From Castellaniella sp040276085 (GTDB lineage Bacteria; Pseudomonadota; Gammaproteobacteria; Burkholderiales; Burkholderiaceae_B): a stretch of DNA of 64,000 bases. This document shows, one piece after another, positions 35,452 to 43,522 of the stretch (the first letter of the stretch is position 1; every line of letters begins with the position of its first letter). The stretch lies in NCBI RefSeq assembly GCF_040276085.1, contig NZ_JBELOK010000007.1, forward strand, positions 1-64,000, read 5' to 3'. A program made the position numbers and the translations under genes. The notes under the pieces were generated by a model. The model was not told the DNA's origin and ran no database searches. It worked only from the letters and a program-made list of their open reading frames with translations.

Positions 35452-36663
35452 ATGACATTCTCCTGGCTGACGTTTCTGCACGGTGGCATTTTGCAGTGGG
35501 GCCCCTGGGCCTTGCTGGCAGTGACGCTGGTGCTGACGCATATCACCATTGCGGCGGTCACCCTGTTCCTGCACCGCAGTCAGGCCCATCGCGGCCTAGA
35601 CCTGCATCCCGTGGTGGCACATTTTTTTCGCTTCTGGTTGTGGCTCACCACCGGGATGGTGACGCGCGAATGGGTGGCCATTCATCGCAAGCATCACGCC
35701 AAATGTGAACGCGAGGGCGATCCTCATTCTCCGGCGGTGTTTGGTCTGGGACAGGTGTTTTTCCGCGGTGCCGAGCTCTATCGCGATGAAGCAGGCAATG
35801 CTGACACCCTGAAGCGTTATGGGCACGGCGTTCCGGACGACTGGATCGAACGCCGCCTGTACTCGCGGCACAACCTGCTGGGGATCATGCTGATGCTGTT
35901 GATCGACCTGGCACTGTTTGGCGTGGTGGGGCTAACCATCTGGGCCGTACAGATGGCCTGGATCCCGTTTTGGGCGGCCGGAGTGGTTAACGGTCTGGGC
36001 CATGCCTGGGGCTACCGCAATTTTGCCTGCCCCGACCAAAGCACCAATGTCGTGCCCTGGGGTGTCCTGATTGGTGGAGAAGAGCTGCACAACAACCATC
36101 ATGCCTATGGCACCTCTGCCAAGTTCTCTTCACGCTGGTACGAGTTCGATCTGGGTTGGGGATATATCCGCATCCTGCAGTTTTTTGGGCTGGCCAAGGT
36201 GCGTCGTGTGGCACCGCGCCTGCGCTGGCAGGCAAATGGCCCGGTGGCCATCGAGGCCATGGACCAAGAGCAGCTGCAAGAGATCATTGCCCACCGTTAT
36301 GATGTCCTGGCGCGGTATTCACGGATGATCAAGTCTGCAGTGGCGCACGAAATCAAGATGCTCAAGCTGCGCCGCTGCAAGGCCGAGCGCACCTTGTTGC
36401 GCCGCTGTCGTCAGTGGCTGCTGCGCGACCCACAAGCCCTGGCACCGCTGCAACAGGCCGAGGTTGCCCGTGCGCTCACTATTGCACCCACCTTGTCCAC
36501 CTTGCTGCAGATGCGTCACGAGCTCACTGCCATCTGGGAATCCTCCACCGCCAGCAGCGACCAGCTCCTGGCCGATTTACGGGCCTGGTGCCAGCGGGCG
36601 CAGGCCAGCGGCATCGAAGGTCTTGAACAATTTGCGTACCGACTACGCTCTTATGCCGCATGA
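35452..36663 (+). CDS. Membrane fatty-acid desaturase (delta-9 acyl-CoA type)
   Basis: A 403-residue di-iron membrane desaturase with the three His boxes HRSQAHRG (near residue 42), HRKHHAK (near 80) and HNNHHAYG (near 210). Four hydrophobic segments flank them. The C-terminal 150 residues are polar, basic and helical, and lie beyond the usual catalytic part. It would introduce a double bond into membrane acyl chains. Its stop overlaps the uvrD ATG (ATGA), so the two are translationally coupled despite unrelated roles. Confidence 0.9.
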   Translation: MTFSWLTFLHGGILQWGPWALLAVTLVLTHITIAAVTLFLHRSQAHRGLDLHPVVAHFFRFWLWLTTGMVTREWVAIHRKHHAKCEREGDPHSPAVFGLGQVFFRGAELYRDEAGNADTLKRYGHGVPDDWIERRLYSRHNLLGIMLMLLIDLALFGVVGLTIWAVQMAWIPFWAAGVVNGLGHAWGYRNFACPDQSTNVVPWGVLIGGEELHNNHHAYGTSAKFSSRWYEFDLGWGYIRILQFFGLAKVRRVAPRLRWQANGPVAIEAMDQEQLQEIIAHRYDVLARYSRMIKSAVAHEIKMLKLRRCKAERTLLRRCRQWLLRDPQALAPLQQAEVARALTIAPTLSTLLQMRHELTAIWESSTASSDQLLADLRAWCQRAQASGIEGLEQFAYRLRSYAA

Positions 36664-38927
36664 TTGAAGGTCTCAACCCGCAACAACGTGCAGCGGTGAC
36701 GCTGCCCCCCCAACATGCACTGGTGCTGGCAGGTGCCGGTAGCGGCAAAACCCGGGTGTTGACCACTCGTATGGCCTGGCTGATCCAGGCGCAGCAAGTA
36801 AGCCCCTTTGGCCTGTTGGCGGTCACGTTTACCAACAAGGCAGCACGCGAAATGCTGTCACGCCTGTCTGCGCTTTTACCCATCAATACGCGTGGCATGT
36901 GGGTTGGTACGTTTCATGGCCTGTGCAATCGCCTGTTGCGTGCCCATTATCGCGATGCGGGGTTGCCGCAAACCTTTCAGATCCTGGACAGCGCCGACCA
37001 GCTCTCTGCCATCAAGCGTATGCTGAAAACGCACGGGGTGGATGTCGAGCGTTTTCCCGCCCGCGATGTGCAGCGCATGATCAACAGCGCCAAAGAAGAC
37101 GGCATGCGCCCCAAGGATCTGGATATCAGTGACAGCCATGCGCGCCGTCTGGCAGAGCTTTACCAGCAATACCAGGACCAATGCGACCGTGAAGGTGTGG
37201 TGGATTTTGGCGAACTGTTGTTGCGTGCCTACGAACTTTTGCAGCGTGATGCACCCATCCGGGAACACTATCAGCGCCGCTTTCAGCACATTTTGGTGGA
37301 TGAATTTCAGGATACCAACGTGTTGCAATACCGCTGGCTGATGTTGTTGGCCGGGGCCCACACCCCCGTCTTTGCGGTGGGTGATGATGATCAGTCGATC
37401 TACGCGTTTCGGGGCGCCAATGTGGGCAATATGGCTGATTTCCAGCAGCGGTACGCCAAAGAAAACGTGATCCGGCTAGAGCAAAATTATCGCTCTCAAG
37501 GGCATATTCTGGATGCAGCCAATGCGCTCATTGCCCACAATGCCCAGCGCCTGGGTAAAAACCTTTGGACGGACGCAGGCGAGGGCGAGCCTTTGCGTGT
37601 GGTTGAGCAAGCCTCCGACCAACTGGAAGCCCAGTGGCTGGTGGATGATATCCGGGCGCTGATTCGCGAAGGGCGGGACGCCCATAATATTGCGATTTTG
37701 TACCGCAGCAATGCACAGTCGCGCCCGATAGAGCACGCATTGTTCTCGGCCCGCGTGCCCTATCGGGTGTATGGCGGTCAGCGATTTTTTGAGCGCCAGG
37801 AAATCAAGCATGTGCTGGCGTACCTGCGCCTGATCGATAACCCGCACGATGATACGTCGTGGATGCGGGTGGTTAATTTTCCCACGCGTGGTATTGGCGC
37901 ACGCACCATCGAGCAACAGGCGGATGCGGCTGCCCAGTACGGCACCAGCCTGGCAGGTGCCGTGGCCTATGTGCCTGGCAAAGGCGGCAGCAGCCTTGCG
38001 CGGTTTGCTACTCTCATTCGTGAGATGGCCGAGGCGGCGCAGTCGCTTGATCTGCCCGAGCTTATCGGCCATGTGGTGCATCACAGCGGCCTTGAAGCCC
38101 ACTATCGGGCTGATCGTGAAGGTCAGGAGCGTCTGGAAAACCTGCAGGAGCTGGTCAATGCCGCCGCTGCATTTGTAGCCGAAGAAGGGTATGCAGGCCT
38201 GATAGCCGGCCGAATCTCCGAAGGTGTGCTTGCTGATGTGGAGCCGGAACAAACCGCGGTGATGTCTCCCTTGGGCGCGTTCTTGAGCCATGCCTCTCTC
38301 GAGGCTGGTGATAATCAGGCACAGGCAGGTGAAGACGCCGTCCAGCTCATGACTGTGCACGCGGCCAAGGGCCTGGAGTTTGATGTGGTGTTTGTCACCG
38401 GCCTTGAAGAAGGCCTGTTTCCCCACGAAAACAGCTTGCTTGATGCCGGCGGCCTGGAAGAAGAGCGGCGCCTGATGTATGTGGCCATCACCCGGGCCCG
38501 CGAGCGCCTGACCCTCACTCTGGCGCAAAGCCGTCTTTTGCATGGCCAGACCCGCTACGGCCTTCGGTCGCGTTTCCTGGATGAGATCCCGGATGAGCAC
38601 CTGAAGTGGATTACCCCACGGCAACGGGCCGTCGCGCCCGAGCAGTCGCCGGCATGGCGAGGTGCGTTTCGTCGTGGTGCGGGTGGCTGGCAAGGTGATG
38701 CAGGCAGCCATTTTGCACCGCGCACACCACGCACGCGCACTGCTGACGTGATGGTGGGCGAGCAATGCTTCAGGATCGGGGGCAGTGTGCGCCATGGCCG
38801 ATTTGGCGAAGGCACGATCGTGGCGCTAAGCGGCAGTGGCACCGAGGCCCAGGCACGGATCGAGTTTACCGATGTGGGTACCAAGACCCTGGCCCTGGGT
38901 GTGGCCAAGCTGGAAATTCTGTCCTAG
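36660..38927 (+). CDS. uvrD: UvrD/Rep/PcrA-type superfamily 1 DNA helicase
   Basis: A 755-residue 3'-5' helicase. Walker A GAGSGKT is at residues 25-31, motif Ia TFTNKAAREM follows, and motif II/III appear as VDEFQDTN and GDDDQSIYAFRGA. Motif IV-VI include LEQNYRS, TVHAAKGLEF and YVAITRARERL. The C-terminal Tudor-like segment (GGSVRHGRFGEGTIVALSGSG) that contacts RNA polymerase in UvrD/PcrA is present. It acts in repair and replication. Its stop is one base from the convergent ABC permease stop. Confidence 0.95.
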   Translation: MIEGLNPQQRAAVTLPPQHALVLAGAGSGKTRVLTTRMAWLIQAQQVSPFGLLAVTFTNKAAREMLSRLSALLPINTRGMWVGTFHGLCNRLLRAHYRDAGLPQTFQILDSADQLSAIKRMLKTHGVDVERFPARDVQRMINSAKEDGMRPKDLDISDSHARRLAELYQQYQDQCDREGVVDFGELLLRAYELLQRDAPIREHYQRRFQHILVDEFQDTNVLQYRWLMLLAGAHTPVFAVGDDDQSIYAFRGANVGNMADFQQRYAKENVIRLEQNYRSQGHILDAANALIAHNAQRLGKNLWTDAGEGEPLRVVEQASDQLEAQWLVDDIRALIREGRDAHNIAILYRSNAQSRPIEHALFSARVPYRVYGGQRFFERQEIKHVLAYLRLIDNPHDDTSWMRVVNFPTRGIGARTIEQQADAAAQYGTSLAGAVAYVPGKGGSSLARFATLIREMAEAAQSLDLPELIGHVVHHSGLEAHYRADREGQERLENLQELVNAAAAFVAEEGYAGLIAGRISEGVLADVEPEQTAVMSPLGAFLSHASLEAGDNQAQAGEDAVQLMTVHAAKGLEFDVVFVTGLEEGLFPHENSLLDAGGLEEERRLMYVAITRARERLTLTLAQSRLLHGQTRYGLRSRFLDEIPDEHLKWITPRQRAVAPEQSPAWRGAFRRGAGGWQGDAGSHFAPRTPRTRTADVMVGEQCFRIGGSVRHGRFGEGTIVALSGSGTEAQARIEFTDVGTKTLALGVAKLEILS

Positions 38928-38928
38928 C

Positions 38929-39705
38929 TTAGCGGCTGCGTGTCCAGTGCCGGTGCAGGCGCTGGGCCGTGGCATCCAGGGCAAAGCCCAGTGCGCCGAT
39001 CAGGACAATCACGGCCATCAATTCTGAATACGCCAGCCGGTCGCGCGTGTCCAAAATAAAATAGCCCAGGCCAGAACTCACGCCCAGCATTTCGCATGGC
39101 ACCAGGATAATCCAGACGATGCCAATGGCGAGGCGCAAACCTGTCAGGATGTGGCCCATGGCACCTGGCAGGATGATCTTGCGCAGGATTTCTCCGCGGG
39201 TGGCGCTCAGGCTGCGTGCCAGCATCAGCCAGCGGGCATCCAGTTGGCGCACGCCTGCCGATGTGTTCAGGATAATCGGCCAGACCGCTGCAAAACTGAG
39301 CAGAAAATAGATCGGAGCATCCCCGACGCCAAACAGCATCACCGCAATCGGCATCCACGATAAGGGCGAGACCATGCGCAGAAACTGAAATGCGCCGGTA
39401 GTGCTGGATTCCAATCGGCGAGACAATCCAATGGCCAGGCCCAGGGGGATACCCACGAGCAGCGCCCAAAACAGGCCAACGGCCACCCGTTTCAGGCTTA
39501 CCAGGGCATGTACCGTCAGTTGGTTATCCAGCACCAGATGCGCCAGGCTTGGGAGCGCCTGGCCTGGTGAAAACAGGCGCGCCATGGCCAGGTCTTGCCC
39601 CAGAATGCCAATGCCTGCTGCCCAAAGCAGCCCCAGCACAAGCAAGCCACCGGTGCTAAACGCCAGCCGCTGGCGTGCCGACAGGTTGGTTGTGCCGCGT
39701 TTCAT
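38929..39705 (-). CDS. ABC transporter permease, nitrate/sulfonate/taurine (SsuC/TauC/NrtB) type
   Basis: A 258-residue inner-membrane permease of the BPD_transp_1 family with six hydrophobic segments. It shows the conserved GIPLGLAIGLSRRLE and the ATPase-contact loop ARSLSATRGEILRKIILPGAMGHIL. Last gene of a five-gene minus-strand cassette; its start overlaps the binding-protein stop by one base. The family carries nitrate, sulfonates, taurine, bicarbonate, pyrimidines or aromatic acids, so the substrate cannot be stated. Confidence 0.9.
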   Translation of the reverse strand: MKRGTTNLSARQRLAFSTGGLLVLGLLWAAGIGILGQDLAMARLFSPGQALPSLAHLVLDNQLTVHALVSLKRVAVGLFWALLVGIPLGLAIGLSRRLESSTTGAFQFLRMVSPLSWMPIAVMLFGVGDAPIYFLLSFAAVWPIILNTSAGVRQLDARWLMLARSLSATRGEILRKIILPGAMGHILTGLRLAIGIVWIILVPCEMLGVSSGLGYFILDTRDRLAYSELMAVIVLIGALGFALDATAQRLHRHWTRSR

Positions 39706-40931
39706 CAGGACACCTCGAAAGTTTCGCTGCGGGTATAGCCACCCTCGATACCAAAGGCAGACAAGCCACCTTGGGCTTCGATGGCGTGGCGTACAAAGCG
39801 CTCATCGACGAGATCCTTGGCGACATGCGCGGGATCGAGCTGCTTCAGGAACGCGTTTTCACCCAGCACAAACGTGTCTTTCAGCAGGGATACCAGCTTC
39901 TCGGTATAGCTGGGGTAGGGATAGGGGCGAAAGTCGATGCGTTGCTCGTGCCAGTCTGCGTGACGGATTGCGCCGCTGGCCAGGTAGGCGGCATCGCGCT
40001 CGGCGGACGGCAGCAGCACCCGGGCCAGAGTCGAGGGCTCGTGTGGCGTATACGCAGCCGGGTTGCCCCGGGCAAGGATCTGCACGGTTTCCTCGCGGTG
40101 GTTTCTTACCCAGGCCTGTGCTTGCACAATGCCATTGACGACTTTTTGCGACCATTCTGGCCGTTGCTGCAGATCTGCTTCGTGCATGGTTACCACGCAG
40201 CAGGCGTGGTTGCGCCAGACATCGCCTGTAAACCGCCATACCTTGCCCACGCCCAGCTCTTCAGCCTTGGCGTTGAAGGGTTCGGCCACGATGTAGCCGG
40301 AGATGCGCTTGCTACCCAGAGCGGGCAGCATGTCGCCTGGCGACATCACCACCAGCTTTACCTGGCGGGGAGAGGGGTCGCCTTCACTGATGAATTCGAG
40401 GCCCGCTTCACGCAATATCGCTTGCAGCACGATGTTGTGTACGGAGTACCAAAACGGGATCGCCACAGTGGTGCCGCCCAGATCCGCCAGTGATTGGATG
40501 CTGGGCAATACGGTCAGGCAGGAGCCCTCGGTGTGGTTCCAGGCCACCACCTTGGCCGGGGCCTGGCTGCCATAGCGCGACCAGATCGTCATGGGCATCA
40601 GCAGGTGCACAACATTGACTTGTCCGGCCAGGAACGCCTCGACAATTTGCGACCAACTGCGAAAGCGGCGTGGGGGCTCGACTGTGAGGCCCTGTTGTTG
40701 GAAATACTGGTTGTGATGTGCCACCAGCAATGGGGTGGCATCGGTGATGGGCAAGTAACCAATACGCACTGGCGCTTCAGGTTCTGCCGCCCGCGCCAGA
40801 CGGCTGGCCTGCAATAAAGGCAGGGCACCGGCTGCTGTAAACATCGCCGACAGCTTCAGAAATTGCCGTCGGCGTGCCTGGGGCTGGTTTTCGGTGCCGC
40901 AGCAGAGATCCATCAGTTTGTATCGGTTCAT
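39705..40931 (-). CDS. ABC transporter substrate-binding protein, NrtA/CmpA/SsuA-like, Tat-type signal
   Basis: A 408-residue binding protein. Residues 1-19 include a double Cys (MDLCCGTE); the twin-arginine motif RRRQFLK is at 20-26, followed by a hydrophobic stretch and a likely cleavage after ARA near residue 48. The mature part (VRIGYLPITDATPLLVAHHNQYF) has the NrtA/CmpA/NMT1-type fold. A Tat signal suggests folding before export, possibly with a bound ligand or cofactor. The double-Cys segment before the Tat motif is unusual. The frame overlaps the ATPase stop by four bases. Confidence 0.88.
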   Translation of the reverse strand: MNRYKLMDLCCGTENQPQARRRQFLKLSAMFTAAGALPLLQASRLARAAEPEAPVRIGYLPITDATPLLVAHHNQYFQQQGLTVEPPRRFRSWSQIVEAFLAGQVNVVHLLMPMTIWSRYGSQAPAKVVAWNHTEGSCLTVLPSIQSLADLGGTTVAIPFWYSVHNIVLQAILREAGLEFISEGDPSPRQVKLVVMSPGDMLPALGSKRISGYIVAEPFNAKAEELGVGKVWRFTGDVWRNHACCVVTMHEADLQQRPEWSQKVVNGIVQAQAWVRNHREETVQILARGNPAAYTPHEPSTLARVLLPSAERDAAYLASGAIRHADWHEQRIDFRPYPYPSYTEKLVSLLKDTFVLGENAFLKQLDPAHVAKDLVDERFVRHAIEAQGGLSAFGIEGGYTRSETFEVS

Positions 40932-41755
40932 GAGTGTCCAGAGGAGCGCGCAGCGCGCAAAGTGTGCAAAATGTCGACTCGCAGGGCCATGAGCGCTGCG
41001 TCTGTTTCATCTCGTGGATGATCCTGTGTCAGCTGCCATTGGCCCATCAGTCGGCCAGGCTGGCCGCCAATCAGCAAGATGCGGTCGGCCAACAGCAGGG
41101 CTTCGTCGATATCGTGGGTCACCATCACAGCGGCGGCTCTGCGACGACGGGTGATGCTCAGCAGCAGAGACTGCATTTCGTGCCGGGTCACTTCGTCCAG
41201 GGCACTAAATGGCTCGTCCAGCAGCAAGATGTTGGGTGCACGGGCCAAGGTACGCGCCAGCGACGTCCGTTGTGCCATGCCGCCTGAGAGCTCGTCTGGG
41301 TAGCGTGTGCGGGCAGCCTGCAGGCCAACTTCGGAGATGGCTGTGTGCACCCGTTGATGGCGTGTGGCTGCATCTAGCGTGGGCTGGTGTTTGAAATCCA
41401 GCCCGAAGGCCACGTTTTCTTCCAGCGTCAGCCAGGGCAAGAGGCAGGGATCCTGAAAGACCATGCCCAAAGCGGGTGAAGGGCCGTGCAGCGGCCGCCC
41501 CTGCACCCGCACATCGCCTGCCTGGGCGGATTGCAATCCGGCCAGTACCCGGAGCAGCGACGACTTGCCTGCGCCGCTGGGGCCCAGGAGGGCGACGATT
41601 TCGCCGGCATGCAGGCTAAGGGAAAAATTTTCCAGCACCGGGGTATCGGGCCCGTGCTGCTGGTGGTAAGCCAGAGAGATTTCCCGAGCATCCAGCACAC
41701 ATGGCGGGGGTGCCAAGGCAGCAGATGGGGCAGCGGTGGCCAGCGCTTCAACCAT
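40928..41755 (-). CDS. ABC transporter ATP-binding protein, SsuB/TauB/NrtD type
   Basis: A 275-residue ATPase from the Met at 41755 (a longer frame to 41785 would overlap the dehydrogenase gene). Walker A GPSGAGKSS is at residues 58-66, the signature LSGGMAQR in the middle, and Walker B NILLLDEPFSALDEVTRHE follows, with the His switch in TVTHDIDEA-like VMVTHDIDEALLLADR. This is the nitrate/sulfonate/taurine importer class. It lies one base after the dehydrogenase stop. Confidence 0.92.
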   Translation of the reverse strand: MVEALATAAPSAALAPPPCVLDAREISLAYHQQHGPDTPVLENFSLSLHAGEIVALLGPSGAGKSSLLRVLAGLQSAQAGDVRVQGRPLHGPSPALGMVFQDPCLLPWLTLEENVAFGLDFKHQPTLDAATRHQRVHTAISEVGLQAARTRYPDELSGGMAQRTSLARTLARAPNILLLDEPFSALDEVTRHEMQSLLLSITRRRRAAAVMVTHDIDEALLLADRILLIGGQPGRLMGQWQLTQDHPRDETDAALMALRVDILHTLRAARSSGHS

Positions 41756-41756
41756 T

Positions 41757-42863
41757 TCAGGCCGCCTGCAGCGCTTCCAGCGCATTGATTTCCTTGCGCA
41801 AGTGTTTCAGCGCAGGCGTCACAATCGCGACAAACAAGGCTTCTCGCAAGCGGCGCTGTACCGGGCTGCTGATGAGGTAACCTGCCGCACCTGCGTGCAG
41901 TGCGGCTGATTGCGTGGCTTTCAAGCTCAGTTCAGAACCCCGGGCCCGTGCTCGTAATACGTTGAGCAAGGGGGCTTCGGTACCCTGTGCCGCCAGGTGT
42001 GCGATATCGGATTGCAGTGCCAGGAGTTCCTGGCCCAATGAAGGTTCCTGGTCGTCCAAGAAGCAATTGACATGGCTCAGCCGCTGGTTGCTGGCGTGGA
42101 TGGTCTCCAGGCTGGCCTGCACAAGCCCTGCGCCCATGCCGGTTTGCATCAGCAAAAAGCCGCGCTTGAAGCGCTCGACATAAGCCTCGAACTGCCAGGG
42201 GTGCGCCAGGACATCCTCAACGGAAATATGAACATCCTTGAGCCGGATGCCGTAAGTGCCGCTGCCTTCCATCCCGGAGAACGTCGGGCAGGGCCGCAGG
42301 CTCAGGCCGGCAGTGTCGGTGGAAACCACGAACATCAGATAGCCGCCGTCTTCCAGGGCTGCAGCGGCCATCAACAGATGATTGGGGCCCAGGTTGGAAA
42401 CCCAGGGCAGGGCGCCGTTGATGCGATAGCCGTTACCATCATTTTGGGCGCGTAGGTTGATGCGCTCGATGCCGGCTAGATGCTTGACCGCATTGGACAT
42501 GCCGGTGCCGGCCAGCACCTGCCCTTGGGCGACAGGCCGCAGATAGCGCGCCTGAACGGCTGCGTTGTCGCTGTGCTGCAAATACCATGCGCAGGTGGCC
42601 TGGCACCAGACCAGAAAGGCGGTGGAGCCGCAAGTGCGGGCAACCTGGGAGATCAGATCGATCTGGCTGGCCAGATCAAGGCCTAAACCACCAGATGTGG
42701 ATGGTAATGCTGCTGCAAACCCGCCCAGATTGCCCAGTGCGTGCATGAACTCGCGCGGAAACAACCCATCCTGGTCGATAGCCTGGACATGAGGTGCCAG
42801 CGTTGACTGGATCAGGGTATCGATCGCCTGGGTGGGCAGTGCAGAAAAATTGGAGACAGACAT
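41757..42863 (-). CDS. Acyl-CoA dehydrogenase-fold flavoprotein (SfnB/DszC-like)
   Basis: A 368-residue flavoprotein of the acyl-CoA dehydrogenase superfamily, shorter and more divergent than fatty-acyl dehydrogenases. The N-terminal helical part includes LGGFAAALPSTSGGLGLDLASQ, and the beta-barrel has GTGMSNAVKHLAGIERIN and NGALPWVSNLGPNH. The Leu/Arg-rich C-terminus lacks the usual RDARI-type end of beta-oxidation enzymes. Several members of this branch (SfnB, DszC, sulfur-acquisition oxidoreductases) act with FMNH2 as monooxygenases. Placement with an ABC importer of the sulfonate class fits a desulfurisation or oxidative role, but this is inference. Confidence 0.8.
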   Translation of the reverse strand: MSVSNFSALPTQAIDTLIQSTLAPHVQAIDQDGLFPREFMHALGNLGGFAAALPSTSGGLGLDLASQIDLISQVARTCGSTAFLVWCQATCAWYLQHSDNAAVQARYLRPVAQGQVLAGTGMSNAVKHLAGIERINLRAQNDGNGYRINGALPWVSNLGPNHLLMAAAALEDGGYLMFVVSTDTAGLSLRPCPTFSGMEGSGTYGIRLKDVHISVEDVLAHPWQFEAYVERFKRGFLLMQTGMGAGLVQASLETIHASNQRLSHVNCFLDDQEPSLGQELLALQSDIAHLAAQGTEAPLLNVLRARARGSELSLKATQSAALHAGAAGYLISSPVQRRLREALFVAIVTPALKHLRKEINALEALQAA

Positions 42864-42881
42864 GATCGTGCGTGAACTGAA

Positions 42882-43424
42882 TCAGGCGTAGGCCTGAAGT
42901 TCCGGGTTGATTGGGGTGCCGGCCAGGTTGTTGGCGTAATTGCAAAGGGTGGCCAAACTGACGCCAAGTACGACGTCCAGTGCCTGAGCATCGGTGTAAC
43001 CCGCGGCGCGCAGATCAGCCAGGGCCTGATCGCCCACCTGACCTTTGTGCTCAAGTACCTGTAATGTGAACACTGCCAGGGCGTTCAGCTTGGCATCTGT
43101 CAGGGCTTGGGTGCGGCGCAGCGCATCCACCAAGTCGGCAGGCAACTTCAGCTTCTGGGAGGCAATCTTGGTGTGGCCGGCCACGCAAAAACCGCAGCCG
43201 TTATAGGTGGCCGCAGTGATCTGAACGATCTCGCGTTCGGTGGGGCTCAGGCTGTTGCGCCCGTTGATGGCGCCGACCACCTGGTAGGTTTCCAGCGCCG
43301 TGGGGGCGTTGGCCAGGACGCCCAACAAATTGGGCAAAAACCCACTGGCTTTGGCGGCGGTGCGCAGGCGCTCCTGCGCCTCGGGGTGGGCGGATTCGAC
43401 GGACTGAATAGGAAGGCGGCTCAT
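42882..43424 (-). CDS. AhpD/carboxymuconolactone decarboxylase-like protein
   Basis: A 180-residue protein with the CxxC motif at Cys 77 and Cys 80 in CGFCVAGH, and His 84, the redox-active site of AhpD-type alkylhydroperoxidases. The fold is all-helical, as in carboxymuconolactone decarboxylase-like families. Such proteins usually reduce peroxides or act as thiol-dependent redox partners. It is the first gene of the five-gene cassette, 18 bases ahead of the flavoprotein gene, so it may protect or recycle the flavoprotein chemistry. Confidence 0.85.
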   Translation of the reverse strand: MSRLPIQSVESAHPEAQERLRTAAKASGFLPNLLGVLANAPTALETYQVVGAINGRNSLSPTEREIVQITAATYNGCGFCVAGHTKIASQKLKLPADLVDALRRTQALTDAKLNALAVFTLQVLEHKGQVGDQALADLRAAGYTDAQALDVVLGVSLATLCNYANNLAGTPINPELQAYA

Positions 43425-43522
43425 GGCAGGCGAACTGAAAAAGTAATGACCTTTTTATTCTAGGGAGCCAGCCTTCGATAGCGAACAACTATTACTGCAT
43501 TACATTATTCAGATTTGAAATA

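Noticed and set aside
37476..38795. 439-codon open frame on the minus strand inside uvrD
   Set aside because: Opposite a complete UvrD helicase with all motifs; composition is rich in His, Arg and Cys, as in antisense shadows.
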